Assembly (NCBI GenBank): GCA_949775045.1
Contig: OX459099.1
Span: 2,450,501 to 2,514,500, forward strand
Direction of reading: 5' to 3'
DNA length: 64,000 bases
Source: Metridium senile
Taxonomy: Eukaryota > Cnidaria > Anthozoa > Actiniaria > Metridiidae
This document shows positions 1-16,700 of the stretch, piece after piece (the first letter of the stretch is position 1; every line of letters starts with the position of its first letter). Under the pieces are notes generated by a model. The model was not told the origin of the DNA and did not search any database. It worked only from the letters and a program-made list of their open reading frames with translations. Made by a program: the position numbers and the translations under genes.

Positions 1-441
1 ATTTGTTAATCTGGCTGTTTGTAAGCAACACGATTTTAAACCGACAGCAATTATAAACACTAAATGCAAATGCTATACACTAAATGAAGAAAGCCATCTG
101 GTTTCCCGGGTGATGCACGAGAGAAATACACAATAATTAAATATAATCTACAAGCTACAGAAAAAAGCCCTTTGGCTAAACCTTTAATTAGGGAAGCCAG
201 AAATTACTTTGCAATGAGATAACGAGTGTTTTGAGATTAAGAATTCAGTTATTATGACTGATAACAGATTCTAATAATAGATTCTAATAATAATAATAAT
301 AATAAACTCTATATTTAAAGAAGGTAGCACCAAATAGTGTAAACACTGATAACCTTCTTACCATCTATCTTAATTATAAATAAAATTACAATAAATATAA
401 AATATGCTTTAAAAATTACAAAATTCTTGAATAAACCAGAT
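1..441. other. AT-rich sequence, no gene seen
   Basis: Contains a short (TAA)n run near 283-303. No convincing exon or element border is visible. Confidence 0.4.
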
Positions 442-640
442 TCATGTTATCTAGCAAGGCTGTACTATTTGACAAAAGGCGCATTTGCACAGGGGTCTCA
501 ATTCAGAGAAAATTTGAATGTGCCAGTTCTAACATTTCCGTGCTTTGCTAGTGATTTGTGAATATTTTGACAACAAATCGAGGCTTATCCTGTGCAAATG
601 CACCTTTTGTCAAACAGCACAGCGGTACTAGATAACGTGA
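442..640. mobile_element. inverted-repeat element (MITE-like), about 200 bp
   Basis: Imperfect terminal inverted repeats of about 50 bp: left TTGACAAAAGGCGCATTTGC with flanking TCATGTTATCTAG, right GCAAATGCACCTTTTGTCAA with CTAGATAACGTGA. No coding capacity. Confidence 0.7.
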
Positions 641-743
641 AACTGGAGTACAAGGTACGAGGTAAACTATAGTAATTGAATAAGATCAAAGGGAAATCGG
701 CTTAGCGAGTAATATCGAGTAATAATGAATAATGAGCAAAACC

Positions 744-1032
744 GACACGGGTGAAAAACGCACTGCGCATGTTCGGATTTTATTTTGAACAAAAGACTAA
801 CCATCATGATTTTACGAATGGTTTCATGTATGTATAATGCGAATTTCTCTTGTATTAATTGACCAGGGAAAGAAAACAACTCATGTAATGTGTTAGGAAA
901 AAAACTTAAATAAATTCCGTACACGAACTTTCGGCTTAACTAAAGATTTACCAAACGCCGCTAAATCGCCAATGGTTTTATTGTAAACACGACCGTCTTG
1001 CGAGCGTGCGCAGTGCGTTTTTCACCCGTGTC
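744..1032. mobile_element. MITE with 9-bp target-site duplication
   Basis: The terminal inverted repeat GACACGGGTGAAAAACGCAC (744 onward) is mirrored at 1007-1032. It is flanked by exact 9-bp direct repeats AGCAAAACC at 735-743 and 1033-1041. A 9-bp duplication is typical of MULE-type elements. Non-autonomous, 289 bp. Confidence 0.85.
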
Positions 1033-1227
1033 AGCAAAACCTATTGTTTAAAATCATTTGCATTAGATCAAGCACATGAGAGATGCGACGTTTGAACTTG
1101 GTCTCAGTTAAACGACTAGTAATCGACTTGGACTGAGAAATGTCCAGGGAGTTTGTTTGTGCTCAAGATAGCGAGTTCCAGATAACCGATAGCAGTCGAC
1201 TGGAAAAACAGATAGATTTGTCCTAGA

Positions 1228-1366
1228 TAGGTAATATAATGAAATTTGTAATACCGTAAAAAATGTTGACTTAACTTTACTGACGTTTCGAGCTTTAGCC
1301 TTTCGTCTGAGTAAAAGAGTTAGACTCCGACGAAGGGCTAAAGCTCGAAACGTCAACATTTTCCAT
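1228..1366. mobile_element. MITE, GACGTTTCGAGCTTTAGCC family (copy 1)
   Basis: Inverted repeats GACGTTTCGAGCTTTAGCC / GGCTAAAGCTCGAAACGTC form a hairpin. It shares its left part (AATGAAATTTGTAA.ACCGTAAAAA) with the copy at 47806-47943. Confidence 0.75.
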
Positions 1367-1447
1367 TTATTTTTTTGTCCTAGATATAAGTTCTTGAAAA
1401 AGCTAAATTTACAAGTATTTAGACATAATTCTAACCCGTTCTCATAC

Positions 1448-2377
1448 CTAATATAATCTTGATATCCCTCTTTATGTTTCTTAGCGAACATCGATCGCTT
1501 TTTTAAGTCATCCTCGTGCAACCTGCAGTAAACATAAAAAGTTAAATTTTGTATCGAAAATCAATACTGTCATCCTCGTTTAAACTGCTGTACAGAGAGA
1601 ACATCATTCATGCAGCTAATTTAAAGAAGGTTGCAGATTGATTCTCCCTTATAAAAAGTTAAATGGTATTGCAAAGACCAACACCGTCACCCTCGTGTAA
1701 CCTGCAGTAAAAGTTGAAATTTTGTATCGAAAAAAAAAAACACCGTCACCCTCGTGTAACCTGCAGTAAAAGTTGAAATTTTGTATCGAAAAAAAAAACA
1801 CCGTCACCCTCGTGTAACCTGCAGTAAAAGTTGAAATTTTGTATCGAAAACCAACACTGCCATTCTCGAGTAAACTGAAGTAAAAGATAGCTACAATCAT
1901 GTGCAAAATACCTTATTATCCAATGTTACATAATTATTATATGTAATGTTATATTTACGCAATTCAGCTTTAGCTGCAATGTAATTTATTTTAATAAAGC
2001 ATCTATCATGGGACATTATCTGGTTTTAACATGAAAACATCATTTTTCCGTTTCCCCCTCTCCCCCGTATCAATGTTGAATTGTGTGAATGTGACATGGT
2101 TGTCATTTGAAAGACCAATCAACATTGCTTAGGGGGGAAGGGGGTAAATTTTTTGAAACGAAAACGAAAACGCTCATAAAAAGGTGACAATGTCCCAACA
2201 ATTTTGCACATGATTGTAGGCCATCATAATTATATGCATACAGCTATTTTAAAGAGGTTGCTAATCAAAAATGTCAAGTACGAATTTGGGACCTCTTACC
2301 TTCTGAAATTCGAGCCCATTTCTTTGGATGCTTTTAGAGATTTTTGAATTAATTCTTGATAGGTCTCAGCATTAAGA
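1448..2377 (-). CDS. candidate two exons of an unidentified minus-strand gene (partial)
   Basis: Two short open segments have good splice borders and compatible phase. Exon a (2300-2377) encodes LNAETYQELIQKSLKASKEM then GSNFR and ends AGAAG|GTAAGAG. Exon b (1448-1522) starts after TGCAG, encodes LHEDDLKKRSMFAKKHKEGY then QDYI, and ends ATTAG|GTATGAG. Exon a ends in phase 2 and exon b supplies the missing base, which gives one continuous hydrophilic, Lys/Glu-rich, helix-like peptide of about 50 aa. I do not recognise the family. I could not find convincing upstream or downstream exons, so this could be a small gene, an exon pair of a gene leaving the window, or chance. The intron holds a minisatellite derived from the exon b acceptor. 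Confidence 0.35.
1509..1880. repeat. minisatellite, about 58-62 bp units
   Basis: Tandem units of the form CCGTCACCCTCGTGTAACCTGCAGTAAAAGTTG... with a poly-A run. Three are nearly identical (about 1685-1850) and there are diverged flanking copies near 1509-1600 and 1855-1880. On the minus strand each unit contains TTTACTGCAGGTT, copied from the acceptor of the candidate exon at 1448-1522. Confidence 0.8.
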
Positions 2378-2858
2378 CTTATCACGAATCAAGGATCAAA
2401 ACACTAATTTGACAGAGATAAGATGAGTATTTGATACTACCTGAGCAAATAAACTTAATGGATATCCGGGCAATGAGATAGCAAACACTACAAAATGATC
2501 TTGAAGACGTTAATCGGAGGAAATAAATAGGGAATTCAAGATATTTATTTCAATCACTTGGAGGTCACTAGTCTCCGACGCAGAGAGCTACGTGACAAAA
2601 CTAAGAACGGCTGTGTGTGCGTGGTTTTTGTTTGTTTTATGGTTTGATTGTCTGTTTGTTTGTCTGTCTGTTTGTCTGTTTGCCATTTTGTTTGTCTGAT
2701 TGCTGGCTAGTTTGTTTATTGTTTCCGCGCATTTTTGTCTATTTCTTTCTTTCTTTTGTGCATTATTGTTTATTGGTGTCCTATCTTTTCTCTTGTTTTG
2801 TAGTTTGTAGTTTCTAGATTCTAGATTGTACAATATCGCAAACATGTTATAGTTTTTC

Positions 2859-9838
<6,980 letters not shown>

Positions 9839-10221
9839 TATACTATTAATATGTTCATAAAAGATTAATTATCTTGGTGCAATGCTATGAAGGCAATTTA
9901 TGAGCAAAGGATTCATCTGAACCTCCATGTTTGTTTGTTCTTTTGCTGTTTTCCAACGATACCACAGGAAACCCAAATCCGCGCGCAAATTCCAACTCAA
10001 AATTTTTCCTGAAGATTGTTCTGTTTCAGCATTTTGCAACAACCCAAGATATAAAATATGTTTATTTAACATTTTTAAACTTATAAGGTTTCCAGTTATC
10101 AGTCGATTCTACCCCTATTTCTGCTTAAATTTTCTTCTATCAACTTTTTTACGGGATTCCTGTGCTTTCTCATCCAATATGGCGGACCGAGTTGACACTT
10201 TTTCATCATTCCTGAAGTAAA
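9839..10221. promoter_or_regulatory. divergent intergenic promoter region, FAM227 / KLHDC9
   Basis: Only 383 bp separate the FAM227 start codon (minus, 9838) from the KLHDC9 start codon (plus, 10222), so the two genes probably share a bidirectional promoter. Near the KLHDC9 side the sequence AATATGGCGGAC (10177-10188) resembles the YY1-type ATGGCGG initiator element. The same ATG opens a 13-codon upstream reading frame (10179-10220) that stops one base before the KLHDC9 ATG. No TATA box is obvious. Promoter activity is inferred from layout only. Confidence 0.5.
10179..10220 (+). CDS. upstream ORF abutting the KLHDC9 start (13 aa)
   Basis: The frame ATG GCG GAC ... CTG AAG TAA encodes MADRVDTFSSFLK and stops at 10218-10220, a single base before the main ATG at 10222. 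The main frame is offset by +1. The ATGG context is strong, and if it is transcribed it would force reinitiation or leaky scanning. It may instead be a YY1-like promoter element lying in non-transcribed DNA. Confidence 0.35.
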   Translation: MADRVDTFSSFLK

Positions 10222-11244
10222 ATGGAGTTTTCTGTTGTCACAGCGCATGGAACAACACCTACAAAGCGTGCATACCATTCATGCTCAGTTGTTGGAAATA
10301 TTCTCTTTGTTTTTGGTGGAGCTGGTGAGGACAAAACAGTCTTGAATAGTATGGATCGATGTGATATCGAGTCTGATTCTTGGAGCAAAGTAGAAACTGT
10401 ACCAGGTTCATCTTCAACTGTACCGAAAGCTTCGCGAAGTTTTCCAAAAGGAACTCTCTGTGACGCTCCTTCATTGAGTCACCACACAGCTACAGTCGTA
10501 AAAGATCGTTATATTATTACAATAGGAGGATGGAACGGGAAAAAAAGAGTTTCCGATGTCCATTGCTTTGACACCAGCAATTCAACATGGCGACGCATTA
10601 ACGTGAGTGGGGATGTCCCGGTCGGGTTGAGCTCACACACAGCAACTCTCGTATCACCAAAAGACATTCTTATCGTAGGAAGAGAAGGAGGTGTGCGTAC
10701 ACAAAGGCGTTTTTCAGGAGCATTTAACTTGGACGTAGAAACGGGACGGTATACTGAAGCTCCCTTCCACACTGCATCTCGTTCGGGCCATACTTCCAAT
10801 CTTATCCATGTCAGAACTAGCAAGGAGTTTCACTTATTAATATTTGGAGGTCGCAAAAGTGGCGGTTACGAGCTATTGGGTGGATGGACTCACAAAGAAA
10901 CGCAGAGCCAAGGTATGACAACTCTTGAAGTCAAAAAACTTTTATCACATTGTGTAGCGTGTCAAGAACCGGACGGTCGTCAGCACTGCCAGTGCATAGA
11001 GATAGGTAATAGATATTTGATGTTCTATGGCGGAGAAAAATGGAGCGGAGTGAGAGAGAATGTAACAAATGAAGCTTATTTATTAGACACACAGAATATG
11101 ATATGGTATAATATACCAGTAAATGAGAATATTCCAAAGCTTGTTGGTCATACCATGTGTGTTGTTATGGACAAAGTAATGGTGTTTGGAGGGAATATCC
11201 AGAACAAACCCTGTAATATGTTGTGGAATGTGAATTTTGTTTAG
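10222..11244 (+). CDS. KLHDC9: kelch domain-containing protein 9 orthologue
   Basis: A single uninterrupted frame of 340 aa, about the length of human KLHDC9 (349 aa). Kelch beta-propeller blades are visible as repeated hydrophobic stretches ending in GG: ILFVFGGAG near residue 30, YIITIGGWNGKKR near 100, LLIFGGRKSGGY near 205, YLMFYGGEKW near 270 and VMVFGGN near 325. Family-specific motifs match KLHDC9: LSSHTATL, GREGGVRTQRRFSG and HTASRSGH. Kelch propellers are usually protein-binding platforms; mammalian KLHDC9 has been linked to cyclin A1 binding, but its role is poorly known. The start is chosen because the next ATG would remove the first blade. A polyadenylation-type AATAAA lies at 11251-11256, only seven bases after the stop, so the 3' UTR may be very short. 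The lack of introns is notable beside such intron-rich neighbours. Confidence 0.9.
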   Translation: MEFSVVTAHGTTPTKRAYHSCSVVGNILFVFGGAGEDKTVLNSMDRCDIESDSWSKVETVPGSSSTVPKASRSFPKGTLCDAPSLSHHTATVVKDRYIITIGGWNGKKRVSDVHCFDTSNSTWRRINVSGDVPVGLSSHTATLVSPKDILIVGREGGVRTQRRFSGAFNLDVETGRYTEAPFHTASRSGHTSNLIHVRTSKEFHLLIFGGRKSGGYELLGGWTHKETQSQGMTTLEVKKLLSHCVACQEPDGRQHCQCIEIGNRYLMFYGGEKWSGVRENVTNEAYLLDTQNMIWYNIPVNENIPKLVGHTMCVVMDKVMVFGGNIQNKPCNMLWNVNFV

Positions 11245-11772
11245 TGATTGAATAAATTTGATATTTAGAAGAGAAGTAACAAATGATCTATTAAAGAGAT
11301 AGAAAGACAGACAGACAAACAGAAATTATAGAGGCAAACAAACAAATAGGCAGACAGACTAGTGCAAAACAAAAATCTCGATTTCAATACGCAAATATTA
11401 CATTTCATGCAAGTTAATACACAAAAATATATTTCAGTACACAAATCTCGAACTCAGCACTAAATATTTCAGAACACAAATCTCGAACTCATGGGCTTCC
11501 TTTGCTTTTCGCCGTTTTTTATCAGACGTCTCGCCCTGAAAATCAGCATTTTATATTAGTGAAATGAGTTGAAAGTACGAAAATGTGCGGCATGATGAAA
11601 ATAATCGAAACTGAAGCGCCACACTTTAACGCTATAATGTTACTCTAGAACAGCATTGCTTCTGACTGTGGAGTTTTAATGTGTTTAACCATGCATCAAA
11701 TGTCTTTATAAATCAATGTTTTTGCATGATAATTGTTTGCAAAGTAACGACACGAAACATCTACGACAAGAA
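11245..11772. other. intergenic spacer with short AGAC-rich and ACAAATCTCGA repeats
   Basis: No gene is seen. It contains an imperfect GACAGACA/CAAACAAA tract (about 11299-11360) and three loose copies of a phrase like CACAAATCTCGAACTCA (about 11385-11490). The rest is plain AT-rich sequence leading to the OTU-like gene. Confidence 0.5.
11251..11256 (+). terminator. AATAAA polyadenylation-type signal after KLHDC9
   Basis: An exact AATAAA hexamer on the coding strand, seven bases past the stop codon at 11242-11244. Cleavage there would give a very short 3' UTR. This is inferred from sequence only. Confidence 0.5.
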
Positions 11773-12552
11773 ATGGCGAACGACCTACTCGACCTTTCCA
11801 ACGTGGTTTCTGCTCCACCTCACGGTTTTTCATTGCCTCATTTATATGAAGCATGTAGCAGTGCTAATGGAAAAGACTTCTAGACCACCAGGTCGTAGAG
11901 GCTGGCTGCCACTATCGTGGAAACATACCAAGGGATGGTAATTGTTTTTTTCCACGCCGTCAGTGACCAGCTAGAAAGGCTAGGCCAAGCCTCACAATCG
12001 CATAAAAGCCTGCGGGAAAACGTTGTTAAATACTTGCGCGACCACCCCTGCACACCAGACGGAACCCACTTTTCCCAATTCATTACCCATCACGGATGGC
12101 ACTCCTACTTAAAACGGATGGAAAGGGACGGAGAATGGGCCGACTGGATCGTCGTTTGGGCCATGGCAAACATGTTGGTATTTGATATCGCAATAGTTTC
12201 TTCAATTGGCAGCGATGGCCTGAGAATCGTAAGTCCTCACGATGCTAAAAGTACTTCGGCAAATCCAGGCATGATTCTTCTTGGACATGAAGCCGAGTCT
12301 CACTACTATAGTCTTGGTGTAGATGAGAAAGTTGATAACCCTACCAGTGAAGTCAATTCCAGTGATGTCAGCAAGTACTTGGCACAGAAGTATGGTGAAT
12401 GGAAAATTTCAGAAGAAATTTGCCCGAAGTGCAATAGGAAATACAACAGTCACTCAAGTGGGGTGTATGAGGTCGGAGGCTCACTGGTCTGTTATATCAA
12501 TGACCAGGAGTTGTGCGACAATTGCCAGTACGAAGAATGGCATCCATATTAA
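11773..12552 (+). pseudogene. OTU-family deubiquitinase-like gene with two frameshifts
   Basis: Reading starts at ATG 11773 (MANDLLDLSNVVSAPPHGF). That frame hits TAG at 11881 after the A-run at 11871-11874. The next frame continues through CHYRGNIPRDGNC and breaks again at a seven-T run (11945-11951). The long third frame then runs to TAA at 12550-12552. The OTU catalytic core is present across the breaks: DGNC with FFHAVSDQL (catalytic Asp and Cys), WADWIVVWAMANMLVFDIAI, and a late GHEAESHYYSL that supplies the His. The C-terminus has a CxxC...CxxC zinc-ribbon-like tail (CPKCNRKY ... CDNCQYEEW). Both breaks are single-base length changes in homopolymers, so they could be assembly errors in an intact gene of about 259 aa as well as a pseudogene. 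It is intronless. OTU proteases cleave ubiquitin chains; the substrate is unknown here, and OTU domains also occur in mobile elements. Confidence 0.75.
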
Positions 12553-13745
12553 TTACATTTTAGGGCATGGCATCTGTCTTTATTATTGAGTCCTAATATC
12601 TGATGCTAAACAAGATATTCTAAAAATCGTTTTTGCGGCCAAAGCTACAGTCAACTCCCCAAGACTGCAGAAGATATATCGATATTTTTATTCTTTCGTT
12701 ATCCATTCTCTTGTCATCTCTTTATGCAAAAATATTAATTTTTGTAAAATTGACCTTGAGTTGACTTCACTCAATGTTTTGTATCATATTTGGATTGTGG
12801 TAGTTGGTCTTGAAGCGAATATATCATAAAGAATTATATTATTTTAAATTACGATGACGTATGTTGCTGCAGTCGCAATCAATCATGGTTTTATAATTTT
12901 TAATTCTCAGTATCATTTCCGCGGCGAATGGGGGTCATTTCCGCGGTGGGAATCATTTCCGCGTCTGTATAGTTGTACTGGAAACCTCGACTTGGAAGTA
13001 TATTATTCGTGCATGTCACTGAACGGAACTGCATGTGTATAGGTTTATTATCAGAGAAACAAATCAACAGGACTGCACCATAACTAGCTGAGAGCACCAC
13101 GACAACACTTTCTTTGAAGTCAAATTTATTGCTCAAATATAGTCATCCATCATTTATGATATACATTAAATAAGGTGCATAGTAATGAATGCTATAAATT
13201 GTTCACTAAATATTATATATAACTCTATAATTATTACAATAAACACATATATATTATCATCTTGGAATCTATTGATTGTAATAAACAGGTGTAATCGTTT
13301 TGAAGCCATTGACTTGATGCTTGTTTTAGGTCCAGTGCTGAATCAAAATCACCATAATAATAGAGGGTCGTACAGGGAGGCACGGCAGAAAAAAAGCGAA
13401 TCACGGAACACGGATGTTAAACTTTCATTTTCACGAATCACGAAAATATGGAAGTAACGCACTCGTTTACCCTACTCTTACACATAAAAAACTTGACAAA
13501 AAGGAGTGTTTGAAGAAACTGAATAGAAAAAGTATAAAATAAATCGATGGGAGGTCTTGCAACTCAAAATCACGTCGAATAAGCCAAATCACGAATATCG
13601 GTTATTGATTCAAGTTCTTCACGGGTCAAGCAAAACATTTGGGTCACGGATCACGGAGAAGAATTTATTAAATTCACGTTTCTCGGAAAATAAAAATAGC
13701 TAATCACGAGGATACCCCTGTACGACCCTTATAATAGAATCAATG
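12553..13745. other. convergent 3' intergenic region
   Basis: This lies between the OTU-like gene (plus) and the end of KATNIP (minus). It contains a short local repeat TCATTTCCGCGG (about 12914-12962), a decayed copy of the KATNIP terminal exon (about 13283-13345, listed separately), and a stretch at about 13363-13730 dotted with ATCACG/TCACGGA words that looks like an old dispersed repeat. No other gene is seen. Confidence 0.5.
13283..13345 (-). pseudogene. decayed duplicate of the KATNIP terminal exon
   Basis: On the minus strand, TTTTGATTCAG followed by CACTGGACCTAAAACAAGC... parallels the real last exon (TTGTTTCAG then CACTGAGGCCTAAAACCAGT). Similarity continues through TCAAGTCAxTGGCTTCAAAAC. 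A one-base deletion near the start shifts the frame, so the Leu-Arg-Pro-Lys-Thr sequence is lost and the original stop is not used. The acceptor is intact, so alternative 3' splicing into it is conceivable, but it is more likely a relic of a local tandem duplication of about 0.46 kb. Confidence 0.6.
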
Positions 13746-16700
13746 TTATCTTGTGTGTTTTGAAGCCAATGACTTGACACTGGTTTTAGGCCTCAGTGCT
13801 GAAACAAAAACAAAGCAACAATTTATTTAAACCTCTTTGAATATGAGCATTCGACAATGTACTGCATACATGCAGTTTTCAATTTAAGTCTATTTTTCTG
13901 AATGAGCTATTTACTGTGCGACTCGCCGTACCGCAGTCACTTACAAAAACGTTTGATGATTTTTTGACAATATTTTGATATTATTTCATCTCAATCGGAC
14001 CAATCAGCTACATATCGACAGGCGGAGTTTATATCGAGAGGCGGAGACTTTAGAAACTTTGATGTCTGTAATTGGTCCGATTGAGATGAAAAAATGTTTA
14101 CATTTTTGCATATTTGTAATTTTTTCTCTTTCTGTATCGATAATGTGCCTACTACTTTTTAACTCCATCATATGATGCATAAAAATTAGTTTACAGGACC
14201 TTCTTGAAAATCACTAAAGTGGAGGAGCATCCTGTTAAAATATCATTACAAATAAAAATAAATAAATACCTGGATCAACAGCTTTGCCAACTGATTTTGG
14301 GTCGGCATAGCGTGTGACTATTCTTTTATCATTGGTTAGCTGTACATCTTGCTCCATATCGATTGAACTATAATGGTAAAAAAACCACATATATTACTAA
14401 AACAAGCATTAAAAAAATATTATATGGACTTGATATTGCACATGTTCCACAGTGTGAAATATTTGTTTTAAAATATGCTTTTAGAGGGGTTAGTATGTTT
14501 AAAGTGCTTATAACCCCTGAAACCTCCAAATTACAGTAAACTATTACATTTTTTGTTTGAAGGAATTAGGCCGAAAAAATAATTTGTGATTTCTTTATAA
14601 GCGTTCAAAAGTTGCGAAAAAGCGATATTTGGGCTTCCTGTGTAAAAAATTCCGCGGCACTCCAAAAACTGGATCTAGCTTTTACTGTGGGTGGTCACCA
14701 AATGGTTTTGTTATGTTCCAAGTACTTCTTTTAGAGTTCATTGTGCTTATCCAACAAATATCCTCGTAGAACATTCTCAATAATTTCCAGCTCTAACTGT
14801 TGGCCTAGCTGAGGCAAACTCTGCTGTCATAAACAGGACGCAGTAAAACGAGAGGGGTGGAGTTGGTCGTGACGTGTGCACACAGGGAGCCCAAAGAGTG
14901 GTAATTTGAAGGATTATGTACGCTGACCAAAATCTTGGGGCTCCAAAGTTTACAATGATACTCTAGTGAGTGAGTGAGTGACACTTCCGGTTCAAAAGCC
15001 ACATCCCAATAATTCAAGGATTTGCAATCCACGAGATAAAAAGAGTAAATAGGATTTATTCCCGTTTCCCAGTATTAAACTGTGCAGGTTCTTGTATGTA
15101 ACTTACTGTACAACGTTTTTCCTCTCTGCCATTGCTATCTTTTCTCTGTCTGTGAAGAGTACCGTGTGGTGTGGTACTGGTAGGTCTAGTCCAGGAAGGA
15201 TAGCACTTCCTGTTGTTACTTGAGGTAGAATACCATGATATACTAGCAGATCGTCTACCATTAACTAGAACAAAACACACAAATATAGAGCACTTAATCC
15301 GTGAAATAAAATATATTTTTTACTGTATAATAGTTCTTATTTAGTGACTATTGAGGCCCGTGCAAACGCACGCAACAACATCCAACATTGTATTTATTTT
15401 GATTTGAAATCTCCATGGATATGGCGTGTAACATTGTTGGATTTGTGCTGTGCAAACAAACGCAACGTTGTTGGGCTACTCTTCGATGGCCGCGAAACAA
15501 AAGAAATGTTGGGACTTGTTGGCTCAGTTTCAAACTTGATCCAACAAGTTGCAACAACACGCAACATGGTGTGCAAACGCTCGCAACATGTTGGGCCCAA
15601 CATTGATGTGTGTTGTTGGCCAACAATGTTGCGTGCGTTTGCACGGGCCTTTAGTGACTATTTTAGACAAGTAAAGCTGAATGAAGTATTGTCTCCTTTG
15701 TATTTGCCTTTTCTTAGACTGTTCTGGTTGAGCCACTAAATAAGAACTATTTGTTAGTAACAATTTTGATTTTATTTATGCTCTATGCACAAGACATTAG
15801 TTACGATCTATTTGAGTACAGTAAAACGACTCCATACCGCACAGTGCTGGGACTAAGAAAAATGTTTTTAGAAGAGTTTCCAGTTTATCGAGGTTTTATC
15901 CACAGCTTTGGGTAAATTTGGGACCAAACTTTAAAAGTAAAGTAAAGTTAAGTAACCTTGTTTAACGTCGGTAACTCGTGACAGTCAAATACTGATAGAC
16001 AGTCATATACTGATAAACTTGAGGCCGACGGTGCTCATTTTGCTCCCCTCTCTCCATCAGTGTTTTACGGGTATTTAAAGCTACTTAAAGCTACACGGAA
16101 AGGAGAGAAGTCGAAACAAGGATGCGAGGTCACTGAGAATCGAACTCGGGACCTCTCGAACAGAAAGCCGCGCACTAACCAACTGTGCCATCCTTGCTCC
16201 TATGAGCATTATGTTCGATTAAGAGAGGATTCAGGTTTTTAGAGAGGTCTGTTATATAGAGGACTTCCGCTGAACCCCTATATCACTGCATCTGACTCAA
16301 TAGCTTGTAGAGGTACAAGCCATTAATGAGGTCTCAGTATACATTTGCTGACTTACCACAAACTGCTGCACCCCCCTGATTGGTGTCTTACTGTAGTTCC
16401 AAATCTTCACCATGGAAACAGTCACAGGTTCATCAAAAACCACAAAGATCAAATTCTTCTGTAATTTGGAAAAAAATATTTATTACATAAAAATGTTAGT
16501 AAGTTTTTACTCTAAGACTTTTTATATGGTGCAAAGATAACCTTTTTTTACTTAAACACAGAACTGATTTTGTATGACTGAAAAGTTCAATCCAGTTTGC
16601 GTTACTTGCAGTGATCATGATTATGATGTTACTAGAATTTTTAGGTGCCTTGCCGTTCCTTGACCGCATTTATGCTGTGAGCTTTTCAGTTATATAAAAT

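Noticed and set aside
10222..12552. KLHDC9 and the OTU gene as nested genes inside a KATNIP intron
   Set aside because: KATNIP's terminal exon with stop was found at 13746-13798, and the exons below 9.84 kb belong to a separate FAM227 gene.
15344..15739. Overlapping frames of 60-130 aa on both strands
   Set aside because: They lie within the GGCCCGTGCAAACGC MITE and its flanks and show no domain.
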